Shown here in pieces: positions 27,667-35,132 of a DNA stretch of 64,000 nt (the first letter of the stretch is position 1; the number at the start of each line of letters is the position of its first letter). The notes beneath the pieces were generated by a model, which ran no database searches, was not told where the DNA came from, and was given only the letters and a program-made list of their open reading frames with translations. The position numbers were made by a program, and so were the translations under genes. Source of the stretch: an uncultured Williamsia sp. GTDB lineage: Bacteria > Actinomycetota > Actinomycetes > Mycobacteriales > Mycobacteriaceae. The stretch is from positions 359,974 to 423,973 of the forward strand of contig NZ_CANLWM010000004.1 of assembly GCF_947494875.1 (NCBI RefSeq), in the 5' to 3' direction.

Positions 27667-27984
27667 ATGACGAACCTGTCCGTCGAACCCGACGCGATCC
27701 GCACCTACGGCACCACCGTGTCGGCGGTCGGCGCGGCGATCGACAGCGCGAGCGCGATGGACCTCGCGGCGAACGTCGCCGTGATGGTGCCCGTGTTCGG
27801 GTTGATCGGCCAGGACTTCCTCGCGAGCTTCGGCGGCGCGCAGTTCGCGAACGCCGTCTCGACGGCCGCCCTGGTCGCCGTGCACCAGGGGAGCGCGGCG
27901 TCGGCGTTCGCCGCCGCCGAGAACTACCAGGGCACCGACGGCGACACGCGTCAGGCCCTGAACTCGGCGAGCGCACCGCTGTGA
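27667..27984 (+). CDS. EspC-like (DUF2580-type) ESX substrate
   Basis: A 105-residue helical protein starting MTNLSVEPDAIRTYG, like EspC (MTENLTVQPE). Two helices are separated by a short turn, and the T7SS export motif YxxxD is present at Tyr87-Asp91 (YQGTD). EspC is co-secreted with EspA in ESX-1 and can polymerise. CCTGGGAG precedes the ATG. It overlaps the EspA-like gene by GTGA, the same order-coupled logic as mycobacterial espA-espC but with EspC first. Confidence 0.78.
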   Translation: MTNLSVEPDAIRTYGTTVSAVGAAIDSASAMDLAANVAVMVPVFGLIGQDFLASFGGAQFANAVSTAALVAVHQGSAASAFAAAENYQGTDGDTRQALNSASAPL

Positions 27985-29300
27985 CCGAGGGTGCGGGCCA
28001 CGCGCCGGCACCCGGACACGGCCCCAGCGTCATGGACATGCTGGAGAGCAGCAGCGTCGCGCCGCTCCTCCACATGCCGGTGAGCGACATCCTCACCAAG
28101 CATCTCGGCCTGCCGCCGCTGCCTGCCATGCCGTCGATGCCACCGCTGCCGGCCATGCCGCCGCTGCCCACCATCGACCTCGCGTCGCTCTTCAAGCCGT
28201 TGACCGACCTGCTGTCGGGATTCGGGTCCGGCACCATGGCGAGCGCCCCGTTCGACCCGACGCAGCTCTTCGACGGTCTGCAGAAGGCGTTCGAGAGCGT
28301 CTTCGGTGTGCTGTCGCAGGCCATGTCCGCGGTGACGCCGTTCTGGGCGGGCGCCGGTGGATCCGCGGCGATGGCGACCGGCGCCCAGGCCAACGTCAAC
28401 AACGTCGAGACCGGCGGCCAGAGCGGGGACATCTCGCGCATCGTCGCGACGGCCACAGCGACTGTCGCGAAGGGCGTGGCAATGCTCCAGGGAGTCATCG
28501 CGAGCTTCGCGGCGTCGCTGGCCCCGCTCATCCCGGCGGCGATCACCCCGATCGGGCAGGCCGGGATCATCGCCTCCGCCACCGCGCACCTCAGCGAGGG
28601 GCTCGCCGTCGTCGCGGAGACCCGCGCGGAGCTGACCGCGCACACCGCCACCATGACGATCTCCGGTCACCCGATCCCCATCACCGCGGCGCCCCAGGCC
28701 GCGGCCGCCGTGCCCGGTATGGCGTCGTCCGCGGTGCAGGCGGTGACCAGCCCGGTGCAGTCGATCATGGGCGCGGTCGGGGGTGCGGGCCTGGGTGGTG
28801 GACTCGGACGCGCCTCGTCGCTCGGCCGGGTCGCCGCGGGTGCGGACACCCTCGCGGCCCGCTCCGACGGCGCTGCCGCCGCCCGGGCGGCCGGCGCTGC
28901 CGGTGGTGGAGGTGCCGGTGGCGGAGTCGGGGGCGTCGGGGGGATCGGCGGTCTCGGCGGTGGGGCGGGCAACGCACCGCTCACCACCCGACCGGCCGAC
29001 GCGCCGGTCGCACCCTCCTCGTCGCGGGCGGGATCGTCCTCGCAGGACGAGGTGGTCACCCGCGGGGCCACGACCACCGGGACCGTCGGTCCCGCCGGGA
29101 TGCCCATGGGTGCAGCCGGCGCGGGGGCCTCGGCCTCGAGTTCGACGAGTCACACCGCCGACCGCGAGACATCGGTCGACGCCCGGCACACCGACGAGGT
29201 GGTCGGGGAGAGCCCCACGGCCGCGCCGTCGGTGCTCGGTGGGGTGGAACCCACCACCGCGCAGTCCATCTGGGACAGCCCCGACGAGCTCGACACCTGA
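27981..29300 (+). CDS. EspA-like secreted ESX protein
   Basis: A 439-residue low-complexity protein. The first 200 residues hold a Pro/Met-Leu tandem stretch (PPLPAMP units, about 47-64), amphipathic helices (FDGLQKAFESVFGVLSQAM) and hydrophobic helices; the rest is Gly/Ala/Ser-rich. Overall order fits EspA-like ESX-1 substrates. It has no signal peptide. The C-terminus carries TAAPSVLG (about 414-421), a motif also found at the end of the PPE-like protein encoded downstream. It is coupled to the EspC-like gene by a GTGA overlap. Confidence 0.65.
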   Translation: MTEGAGHAPAPGHGPSVMDMLESSSVAPLLHMPVSDILTKHLGLPPLPAMPSMPPLPAMPPLPTIDLASLFKPLTDLLSGFGSGTMASAPFDPTQLFDGLQKAFESVFGVLSQAMSAVTPFWAGAGGSAAMATGAQANVNNVETGGQSGDISRIVATATATVAKGVAMLQGVIASFAASLAPLIPAAITPIGQAGIIASATAHLSEGLAVVAETRAELTAHTATMTISGHPIPITAAPQAAAAVPGMASSAVQAVTSPVQSIMGAVGGAGLGGGLGRASSLGRVAAGADTLAARSDGAAAARAAGAAGGGGAGGGVGGVGGIGGLGGGAGNAPLTTRPADAPVAPSSSRAGSSSQDEVVTRGATTTGTVGPAGMPMGAAGAGASASSSTSHTADRETSVDARHTDEVVGESPTAAPSVLGGVEPTTAQSIWDSPDELDT

Positions 29301-29328
29301 CCGACCCGCCACAGGAGGAGAACCGACC

Positions 29329-29631
29329 ATGAGCGACATCGCTGTCGACCCCGCCCATCTGCAGAAGGCCGTGAGCCGACTCGAGGCCATCGCCGCCGAA
29401 CTCGAGCGCACGATCGCCGCCCACGGCGACGACCTGCGTACCGCGCCCGCGGGATCCGACGAGGTGTCGCGCGCCGCGGCTCGGTCGTTCACCGGATCCG
29501 CCGAGGCGTTCGACGCGGAGATGACGAAGGGGGTGGCCGGCACCCGCGACGTGGCGGCCGCGCTCCGTGACGGGTCTACCACCATCACCACGACCGACCA
29601 GCAGGTCGCCGGCGAGCTGTCCGGCATCTGA
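29329..29631 (+). CDS. PE-domain-like protein
   Basis: A 100-residue all-helical protein resembling the PE domain: IAVDPAHLQKAVSRLEAIAA, then APAGSDEVSRAAARSFTGSA, matching the PE pattern of a helix, an AGxDEVS turn and a second helix. The canonical export tyrosine (YxxxD/E) is not present; the corresponding place reads ITTTD with Ile86. It is followed by a PPE-like gene, as PE/PPE pairs normally are. ACAGGAGG precedes the ATG at 29329. Probably forms a PE-PPE heterodimer for ESX export. Confidence 0.72.
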   Translation: MSDIAVDPAHLQKAVSRLEAIAAELERTIAAHGDDLRTAPAGSDEVSRAAARSFTGSAEAFDAEMTKGVAGTRDVAAALRDGSTTITTTDQQVAGELSGI

Positions 29632-29685
29632 GTCGGACGCCCTGCACGACACCCTGATCGACGCGATCGAGAGGACGGCGAGACC

Positions 29686-30648
29686 ATGGTCGGATTCACC
29701 GGAGTGCGGTGGGAGGTGCGGCCTGCCGAGGAGCTGAGCCGGCAGCTCACCACCGGCGCCGGCGAACGACCGATGTTCGAGGCCGCGATGGCCTGGGGGT
29801 CGATCGCGTCCACGCTGCAGGAGCTGCAGCAGGAATTCGTGGCGGTCCGCAAGATCGTCGACGAGGGGTGGACGGGCTCCACCCGCGGTGGCGTGCTCGC
29901 CGCCGTCGACAAGCTCGGGGCGTGGGTGCAGGCCGTCGCCGACGACGCGCGCGCCAACGCCAAGGCCGCCGAGCGGCAGGCCATCGCGCACACGGTCGCC
30001 GTCGCCGCCATGCCCGACGCCGGCGTCATCGCAGCGGTCGGTCAGATGGAGGCGGCACTCAAGGCCGTCGTCGCACCGCCGTCCGCGCTGATCGCGGGCG
30101 GGATCGCGCGACTCGACGACCAGGCGATGGGCATGAAGGCGCAGGCCGCCCGGGTCATGCAGACCTATGAGCAGGCCACGACCCCTGTCGCGAAGCCGTG
30201 GGAACCCGCGCCCGTGCCCACCGGTCTCGTGCACGCGCCGGCGGCCTCCGCTCAGCGCGACGCCGCGCAAGCCCGTCTCGCGGAACAGGATTCGGCCGCC
30301 GTCGCCGCCGCCCAGGGCGCGATGATGGCGATCGCCGCGATGAGTGGAACCAGTCTGGGTCCGCGTGCGTCCAATGAGTACGTGACGCAGACCGCCCGTG
30401 CCGCACACCAGGGCTCGGCGTTCGCCGCGAGCGAGGAGGTGACGGTGGTGGGGCAGTCCGCTGATGCGACGACCGTCGCCGGATCCCCGGTCGCACCCGT
30501 CGCGCCGATGGCCTCCGCATCCCACACCGGCGTGACCCCCACGCCTGCTGTGGCGACGAACTATGATTCTGTACAGGACGCCGTCGCCGAGGGTCATGTG
30601 CCCGCGGCGCCGTCGGTACTCGGGGTGCCGGAGCGGGAGGGAGGGTGA
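29686..30648 (+). CDS. PPE-like ESX protein
   Basis: A 320-residue protein. The N-terminal 170 residues are helical and resemble a PPE domain: VRWEVRPAEELSRQL in the place of the PPE motif, AMAWGSIASTLQELQQEF, and a WxG turn (DEGWTGSTRGG). The C-terminal region is Ala-rich and disordered and ends PAAPSVLG shortly before the stop, shared with the EspA-like protein. It follows the PE-like gene by 54 bp and overlaps the EspG gene start (TGATG), so the chaperone is made with its likely client. Confidence 0.75.
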   Translation: MVGFTGVRWEVRPAEELSRQLTTGAGERPMFEAAMAWGSIASTLQELQQEFVAVRKIVDEGWTGSTRGGVLAAVDKLGAWVQAVADDARANAKAAERQAIAHTVAVAAMPDAGVIAAVGQMEAALKAVVAPPSALIAGGIARLDDQAMGMKAQAARVMQTYEQATTPVAKPWEPAPVPTGLVHAPAASAQRDAAQARLAEQDSAAVAAAQGAMMAIAAMSGTSLGPRASNEYVTQTARAAHQGSAFAASEEVTVVGQSADATTVAGSPVAPVAPMASASHTGVTPTPAVATNYDSVQDAVAEGHVPAAPSVLGVPEREGG

Positions 30649-31433
30649 TGGTCATCGACACCGATGTGGTCCACTCCTTCTCGCTCGTGGAGATCCTCAC
30701 GCTCTGTGAGCATCTCGGGCTCCAGACCATGCCCACGGTTCTCCGCATCGAGGAGACCGTCGAGGACGGGCTTACGGCGTCGTCCCGGTCCGAGGCACGC
30801 GCGGCCCTCGTCGAACGCGAGGTCATCGACGACGCCGACAACGTCGACCTGCATGTGCGGACGATCCTGGCTGCCGCCGCGCGTCCCGACTGGGCCGTCG
30901 AGGTCCGTCGGATCGACATCACCCAGATCCTGCGGGTGTGCCTGGCGGCGTCCGGAGACCGTCGTTTCTTCCTGTCTCGCACCGGTTCCGACTTCACCGT
31001 CCGCGAGGTCGTCGCGGGCGACGATGCTCGGTTGGTCCGGTCGGAGCTGGTGGCGCTGATCGGCGAGACCGCCGGGGCTGACCTCCCCGAGACGCGGTTC
31101 CCCAGCAACGTCCTCGACCGCGCTCTGCGCGGCTGCATCGACGAGACCGACCACGCCGCCGCCTTCTTCGCGCTCGGGCAACCGGAGGCGACGGCACGCG
31201 TGCTGGCCGCGACGCTGTGCGACTGCGTCGGACAGACCGAGATCGTCGCGCTCGCGGGCGATCCCGCGCGTCGCACGGTGATTGCCGTGTTCGACACGCC
31301 CCGCGGCCGTGCCCTCTCCGTCGCGACCCCGTCCGAGTCCGGTGAGCGGTGGACGTCCATCGCACCGGGCGACGGCGGTCGCGTGACCGCCGCGCTGCGT
31401 CAGCTCGCACACACACTTCCCGGGGGCGTCTGA
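30648..31433 (+). CDS. espG: EspG-family chaperone (first copy)
   Basis: A 261-residue cytosolic protein with the EspG layout: an N-terminal FSLVEILTLCEHLGLQTMP, central strand-rich half and a C-terminal ARRTVIAVFDTPRGRALSV, like the LAxxDxPxGRYL region of EspG. EspG binds the PPE tip and keeps PE-PPE pairs soluble for export. Start by TGATG overlap with the PPE-like gene; a GTG three bases earlier is possible. Confidence 0.78.
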   Translation: MVIDTDVVHSFSLVEILTLCEHLGLQTMPTVLRIEETVEDGLTASSRSEARAALVEREVIDDADNVDLHVRTILAAAARPDWAVEVRRIDITQILRVCLAASGDRRFFLSRTGSDFTVREVVAGDDARLVRSELVALIGETAGADLPETRFPSNVLDRALRGCIDETDHAAAFFALGQPEATARVLAATLCDCVGQTEIVALAGDPARRTVIAVFDTPRGRALSVATPSESGERWTSIAPGDGGRVTAALRQLAHTLPGGV

Positions 31434-31518
31434 TGACCGCCGGCTGGGATCGGCGGGGGAACGTCTCCCGTCACACCACAGGCGTCCGTGGATTCGGACA
31501 CGACGAAGGAAGAGATTG

Positions 31519-31839
31519 ATGGCACAGGGCACCAATATCGACACCGGGTCAGTCGACCAACTCCGGCAGAAGGCCGAGGCGCTCCAGGACCACATGCGGT
31601 CGGTGCTGCGGCAGACCGAGTCGGTCGTGCAGCAGGCGGGTCACGCATCCATCTGGGCCGGTGACGCCTCGCGAGAGTTCCAGAACGTGAACGCGCGCTA
31701 CCAGGCCGGGTCGACCAAGCTGCAGCAGACCATGCAGGAGGTGCTGCAGAGCGTGAACGCGGGCACCAAGAACTACTCCAGCACCGACACCGACGCCTCG
31801 GCCGGCCTGCGCAGCGCCGGCGGCGGCCTCAACCTCTGA
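31519..31839 (+). CDS. esxB: EsxB (CFP-10)-like WXG100 protein
   Basis: A 106-residue WXG100 protein. The hairpin turn has Trp46-Ala-Gly48 (SIWAGDAS), and the C-terminal export motif YxxxD is Tyr86-Asp90 (YSSTD). As in other CFP-10-like proteins, it should form a 1:1 antiparallel dimer with the next product and carry the signal for EccC. AAGGAAGAG precedes the ATG at 31519. It lies 31 bp before the esxA-like gene, the normal order. Confidence 0.9.
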   Translation: MAQGTNIDTGSVDQLRQKAEALQDHMRSVLRQTESVVQQAGHASIWAGDASREFQNVNARYQAGSTKLQQTMQEVLQSVNAGTKNYSSTDTDASAGLRSAGGGLNL

Positions 31840-31870
31840 TCTCCTCGACCCACAGAAAGGCATCGACACC

Positions 31871-32176
31871 ATGAGCGCAGACGGACTCATCGTCTACAAC
31901 ACGGCCCAGCTGACCGGGCTGCTCGAGGAGATCTCCTCGAAGATGAACCAGTTCAACCAGCTGAACAACGAGATGGAGGGCATCCGCCGCCAGATCGAGC
32001 AGAGCTGGGATCCCCAGTCGGAGGCGTCGGCCGCCTTCCGCACCGTCCACCAGAAGTGGACGAACGACGTCACCGAGATCCAGGGCGTCCTCGCCCAGAT
32101 CATCCGCGCGGCGACGGACGGCCAGGGCAACATGTCCGACACCGAGCGTGCGGTGGCGCGGACCTTCAACGCCTGA
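31871..32176 (+). CDS. esxA: EsxA (ESAT-6)-like WXG100 protein with altered motif
   Basis: A 101-residue helical-hairpin protein resembling ESAT-6 (SEASAAFRTVHQKWTND, then AATDGQGNMSDTERAV). The turn reads Trp46-Asp-Pro48 instead of WxG, so the conserved Gly is replaced. Its length, partner (EsxB 31 bp upstream) and second Trp63 region fit ESAT-6. It should be exported as a heterodimer with EsxB. CACAGAAAGG precedes the ATG. Confidence 0.9.
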   Translation: MSADGLIVYNTAQLTGLLEEISSKMNQFNQLNNEMEGIRRQIEQSWDPQSEASAAFRTVHQKWTNDVTEIQGVLAQIIRAATDGQGNMSDTERAVARTFNA

Positions 32177-32414
32177 GCTGCATCAATCTCACCGCGACGG
32201 GCGGTGCGCCGAGTGATCGGTGCACCGCCCGTCGGCGTCAGAGCTCACCGATCTCCCCGTCGGTGAACCCACGGTGTCCGGCAGCAAACCGCTGCGTGAA
32301 CGCCGCTCTGCGGGGGTGCCGAGCACGCGAGTTACCGTGGTCACACGAACACGACACCAGAGCGGCGGTCGTACACAGCGATGCCGTTCCGATGTCCGAG
32401 CACACCGGGGGACG

Positions 32415-33521
32415 ATGGCGGAGACCACGCCTGGCTCGCTGACGGCCGAGCAGCACCACATCCTGTCCGCGATCCCCGTGGACAGGCGTCCACTTCGGCG
32501 AGCCGTCTGCGTCGTCATCCTGCTCTTCGGCGTCGTCGGTGTGTCCGCGGTGTTCTCACCCGGTCTCATCACCACCCTCACCGGCCAGATCACGACCCTG
32601 GTCGTCTGTGCGACCACCATCCCGATGGCGCTGTGGTTCCGCTCGACCGACATGGACACCCTGTGGTGGTCACCGGAGGACCCGTCCGTGCGGTGGCGCG
32701 GGTTCGGGTTCCTCGTCTGGGCGGACATCGGAACATCGTCCGTGCACGCATCGCTCGCCAACCCGCTGCTCGGCCTCGTCGGCGCACCCCTGTTCGCCCC
32801 GGTGTGCGCGTTCGGCGCGTTCTTCGGGACGCGCGCGACCCTCGCGTTCCACACGGTGTGGATCAACGGCTATCTCATCGTGATGGCCGTCCGTCTCGTC
32901 GAGTCGGACCTCGTGCCCAGCACGCCGGCCGCCATCGGTGCGGCGGGCTGCGGCGTCATCGGTCTCAACGCGACCACCCTGCTTTTGGCGGTGTTCTCCA
33001 AACACATCAAGAACGGCCTGCGGTCCCAGCGGCGCGAGACGGACACCGATCCCCTCACCGGACTGTGGAACCGGCGAGGGTTCGACTACCACGCCGCACG
33101 GTTGGTCGAGACCACCTCCGCCGACGCGCCGATCTCGGTCCTGCTCGTCGACATCGACCGCTACAAGAAGTTCAACGACACCCACGGTCACCACCGGGGT
33201 GATCTCGCCCTCCGCGAGGTGGCGGCCGTGTTGGGCCGCTTCGGCGACTCGTCGGTCGTCGGTCGGCTCGGCGGCGACGAGTTCGGCATCGTCTCGGTGG
33301 CCGACCGTCCGACCTTCGCCGACGAGGTGTGCCGAGCCGTGCGCGCCGCCGACATCGCCGGACTCACGGTCAGCGTCGGGGGCACGACGTTGCGCCGCGG
33401 CGGCGTCGACGATCTGCAGGTCGCCCTGGTCATCGCCGACAACGCTCTCTACGTGGCGAAGCGCGACGGCGGCGGACGCTCACACCAGATCGCAGGCGCA
33501 TCCGCTCTCGGCGACCTCTGA
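32415..33521 (+). CDS. Membrane diguanylate cyclase (GGDEF)
   Basis: A 368-residue protein with about six transmembrane helices (residues about 30-200; VCVVILLFGVVGVSAVF is the first) and a C-terminal GGDEF domain (about 215-360). DTDPLTGLWNRRGFDYH, VLLVDIDRYKKFNDTHGHHR and RLGGDEFGIVS are intact, so it should make c-di-GMP. There is no clear RxxD inhibitory site. It sits inside the ESX locus; its link to secretion is unknown. The ATG at 32415 is the likely start; the longer frame reaches back toward esxA. Confidence 0.85.
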   Translation: MAETTPGSLTAEQHHILSAIPVDRRPLRRAVCVVILLFGVVGVSAVFSPGLITTLTGQITTLVVCATTIPMALWFRSTDMDTLWWSPEDPSVRWRGFGFLVWADIGTSSVHASLANPLLGLVGAPLFAPVCAFGAFFGTRATLAFHTVWINGYLIVMAVRLVESDLVPSTPAAIGAAGCGVIGLNATTLLLAVFSKHIKNGLRSQRRETDTDPLTGLWNRRGFDYHAARLVETTSADAPISVLLVDIDRYKKFNDTHGHHRGDLALREVAAVLGRFGDSSVVGRLGGDEFGIVSVADRPTFADEVCRAVRAADIAGLTVSVGGTTLRRGGVDDLQVALVIADNALYVAKRDGGGRSHQIAGASALGDL

Positions 33522-33539
33522 CGTCGCAGGTCGACGGCG

Positions 33540-34322
33540 TCACCGGCGCGGGTTGTTCACCGTGTCCGCATCGATGTCCAGTCGCCCGGTCGGCGGGAAC
33601 GCGACAGCCTCGAGAAGGGGATGGGCGAGCACCGCATCCGCGGTGATCTGATCGCAGGCGACGATCGTCGAGTCGTAGTCGATCCCGGTCGCGACGAACC
33701 ATGCCCGGTCCTCGGGCCAGGCGATGTGCGCGCCCAGCATCTCGTGACCGCCGTCGCCGAAGTGGTCGCCGACCTCTGCCATCGCATCAGCGGGACCCGC
33801 GAGGAGGACGTACCGACAGTGACCATCAGACATCATGGGGCCCTGCGCCATCCGTGCGATTCGCCTGTCCATGTCGTCCCCGTGATCGGGATGCCTGACG
33901 AGGTCGTCGTGCATCGCCCACCCCGCGCCCTCCCAGACGCCGAAAAAGCAGTGCTGAGGGGTCGTCGTGCGGTCGACGAGCACTGACATCAGGGCCTTCG
34001 TGGTCGCCCGACCGAGACGGCCCACCGACGGGTGCCCCACGCACGATGTGATCGATCGGCGATCGTCAGCGTCGGCGCCCGCGACACACCACCACTGCGC
34101 CTCGGAATGCAGAACAGCGCCGCTCGCCTCTGCGACCGACGACCACGTGCGTGTCCGCCCTGTGTGGTCGCGAACCGGGTGAAGGACACGCACGTAGGAC
34201 TCGTACCCCGACGGCGTGATCATCGTCGCGGTGGCGAACGGTCCGGAGAGTCGCAGTCGGATCCACCCGCCGATTGCCTCGACGTCGGTCACCTCGTCGA
34301 GTCGGCTCGCGCTCTCGTCCAC
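33540..34322 (-). CDS. Uncharacterised conserved protein
   Basis: A 260-residue protein without signal peptide or membrane segment. Noticeable parts are SGYESYVRVLHPVRDHTGR, CFFGVWEGAGWAMHDD, CRYVLLAGPADAMAEVGDHF and AWPEDRAWFVATGIDYDSTI. These look like a conserved actinobacterial family of unknown role that is often near small companion proteins. GTG at 34322 is chosen; a longer reading frame is arginine-rich shadow sequence. The small gene upstream ends 13 bp away, so the two are probably cotranscribed. Confidence 0.65.
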   Translation of the reverse strand: MDESASRLDEVTDVEAIGGWIRLRLSGPFATATMITPSGYESYVRVLHPVRDHTGRTRTWSSVAEASGAVLHSEAQWWCVAGADADDRRSITSCVGHPSVGRLGRATTKALMSVLVDRTTTPQHCFFGVWEGAGWAMHDDLVRHPDHGDDMDRRIARMAQGPMMSDGHCRYVLLAGPADAMAEVGDHFGDGGHEMLGAHIAWPEDRAWFVATGIDYDSTIVACDQITADAVLAHPLLEAVAFPPTGRLDIDADTVNNPRR

Positions 34323-34335
34323 ACTGCGTGTCCTG

Positions 34336-34644
34336 TCAGTCGGAGAGGTATCCGGTCTCGGGGTCGATCTCGGCGAGGAAGCTGCGGATGGACCGACGAT
34401 GGTGCGCGATCGGGGGGAGGGGTTGCGGGAGCGGAGCCGGCGGCCGCCCGCCGGCCGACTTCCACGCGACGCGCACGGGACCGGAACTGAACCCGTAACC
34501 GGGGTTCGGCCCCGAGACCCAGGTGTAGCGACAACCGCCGTCCGCCTGCATCTCCACACGGAACCTCTCGCCGTCGACGACCACGACGATCGGGCCGTCG
34601 GCCGCAGAGGGACGCCACTCGTCTGGATACGTGTCCGGTCCCAT
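34336..34644 (-). CDS. Small uncharacterised protein
   Basis: A 102-residue acidic protein with a strand-rich core (IVVVVDGERFRVEMQADGG, CRYTWVSGPNPGYGFSSG) and a Pro-rich linker before IRSFLAEIDPETGYLSD. A very strong AGGAGG site lies 7 bp before the ATG. It precedes the 260-residue gene on the same strand. I recognise no family. The compact one-domain design might suggest an immunity or adaptor protein, but nothing in the sequence proves it. Confidence 0.6.
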   Translation of the reverse strand: MGPDTYPDEWRPSAADGPIVVVVDGERFRVEMQADGGCRYTWVSGPNPGYGFSSGPVRVAWKSAGGRPPAPLPQPLPPIAHHRRSIRSFLAEIDPETGYLSD

Positions 34645-34756
34645 CGCGGTCCTCCTCTCGAGCGGCGTCGACGTCGTACGACGATGCGCGACGGCGTCAT
34701 GGGGGCGCAAGGCAATTCCGTGGCTCGCCGGGTCATCGACCCCTACCCTTCCCGGG

Positions 34757-35110
34757 ATGGACGTCGTCGCCTCGAGGCTGAACAGCCTGCCACCGCCCGC
34801 GTGGGTGGTGTTCGACGACCTCGCGAACCCGCTGCGGCACAACGGCCGCCCGTGGTTGACGCTGCTCGACGATGAGATGGAGCCGGACATCGTCGTCGCC
34901 GAACGGCCGTCGCTCGTCGTGTGGTCGTCGATCTGGACGAGCCGTCCCGATGCGCGGATCCGCTTCGACCTGGAGGGGTCGATGGACGCGACGGTGCGCT
35001 GGACGCTCATGGTCGATCCACCGAACCCCGACGACCGGCAGGTTCGCCACATGGGCAAGCGCATCGGCGATCTCGTCTTCGCGAGCCTGCGCTACACGTA
35101 CGGGCAGTGA
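34757..35110 (+). CDS. Small uncharacterised protein, possible SRPBCC/START-like fold
   Basis: A 117-residue protein: LPPPAWVVFDDLANPLRHNG, a long strand-rich core with RIRFDLEGSMDATVRWTLMV, and a C-terminal helix QVRHMGKRIGDLVFASLRYT. The strand-helix pattern resembles a small SRPBCC domain, but the match is weak. It is transcribed toward eccE with 22 bp between the converging ends, and away from the small gene at 34336. The ATG at 34757 is preferred. Function unknown. Confidence 0.6.
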   Translation: MDVVASRLNSLPPPAWVVFDDLANPLRHNGRPWLTLLDDEMEPDIVVAERPSLVVWSSIWTSRPDARIRFDLEGSMDATVRWTLMVDPPNPDDRQVRHMGKRIGDLVFASLRYTYGQ

Positions 35111-35132
35111 CTGCGGGGGTCCGGCGTCGCCC

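Noticed and set aside
32177..32414. N-terminal extension of the diguanylate cyclase back to 32220
   Set aside because: The added residues are Arg/Thr-rich and unlike a membrane-protein leader; the ATG at 32415 precedes the first membrane helix properly.
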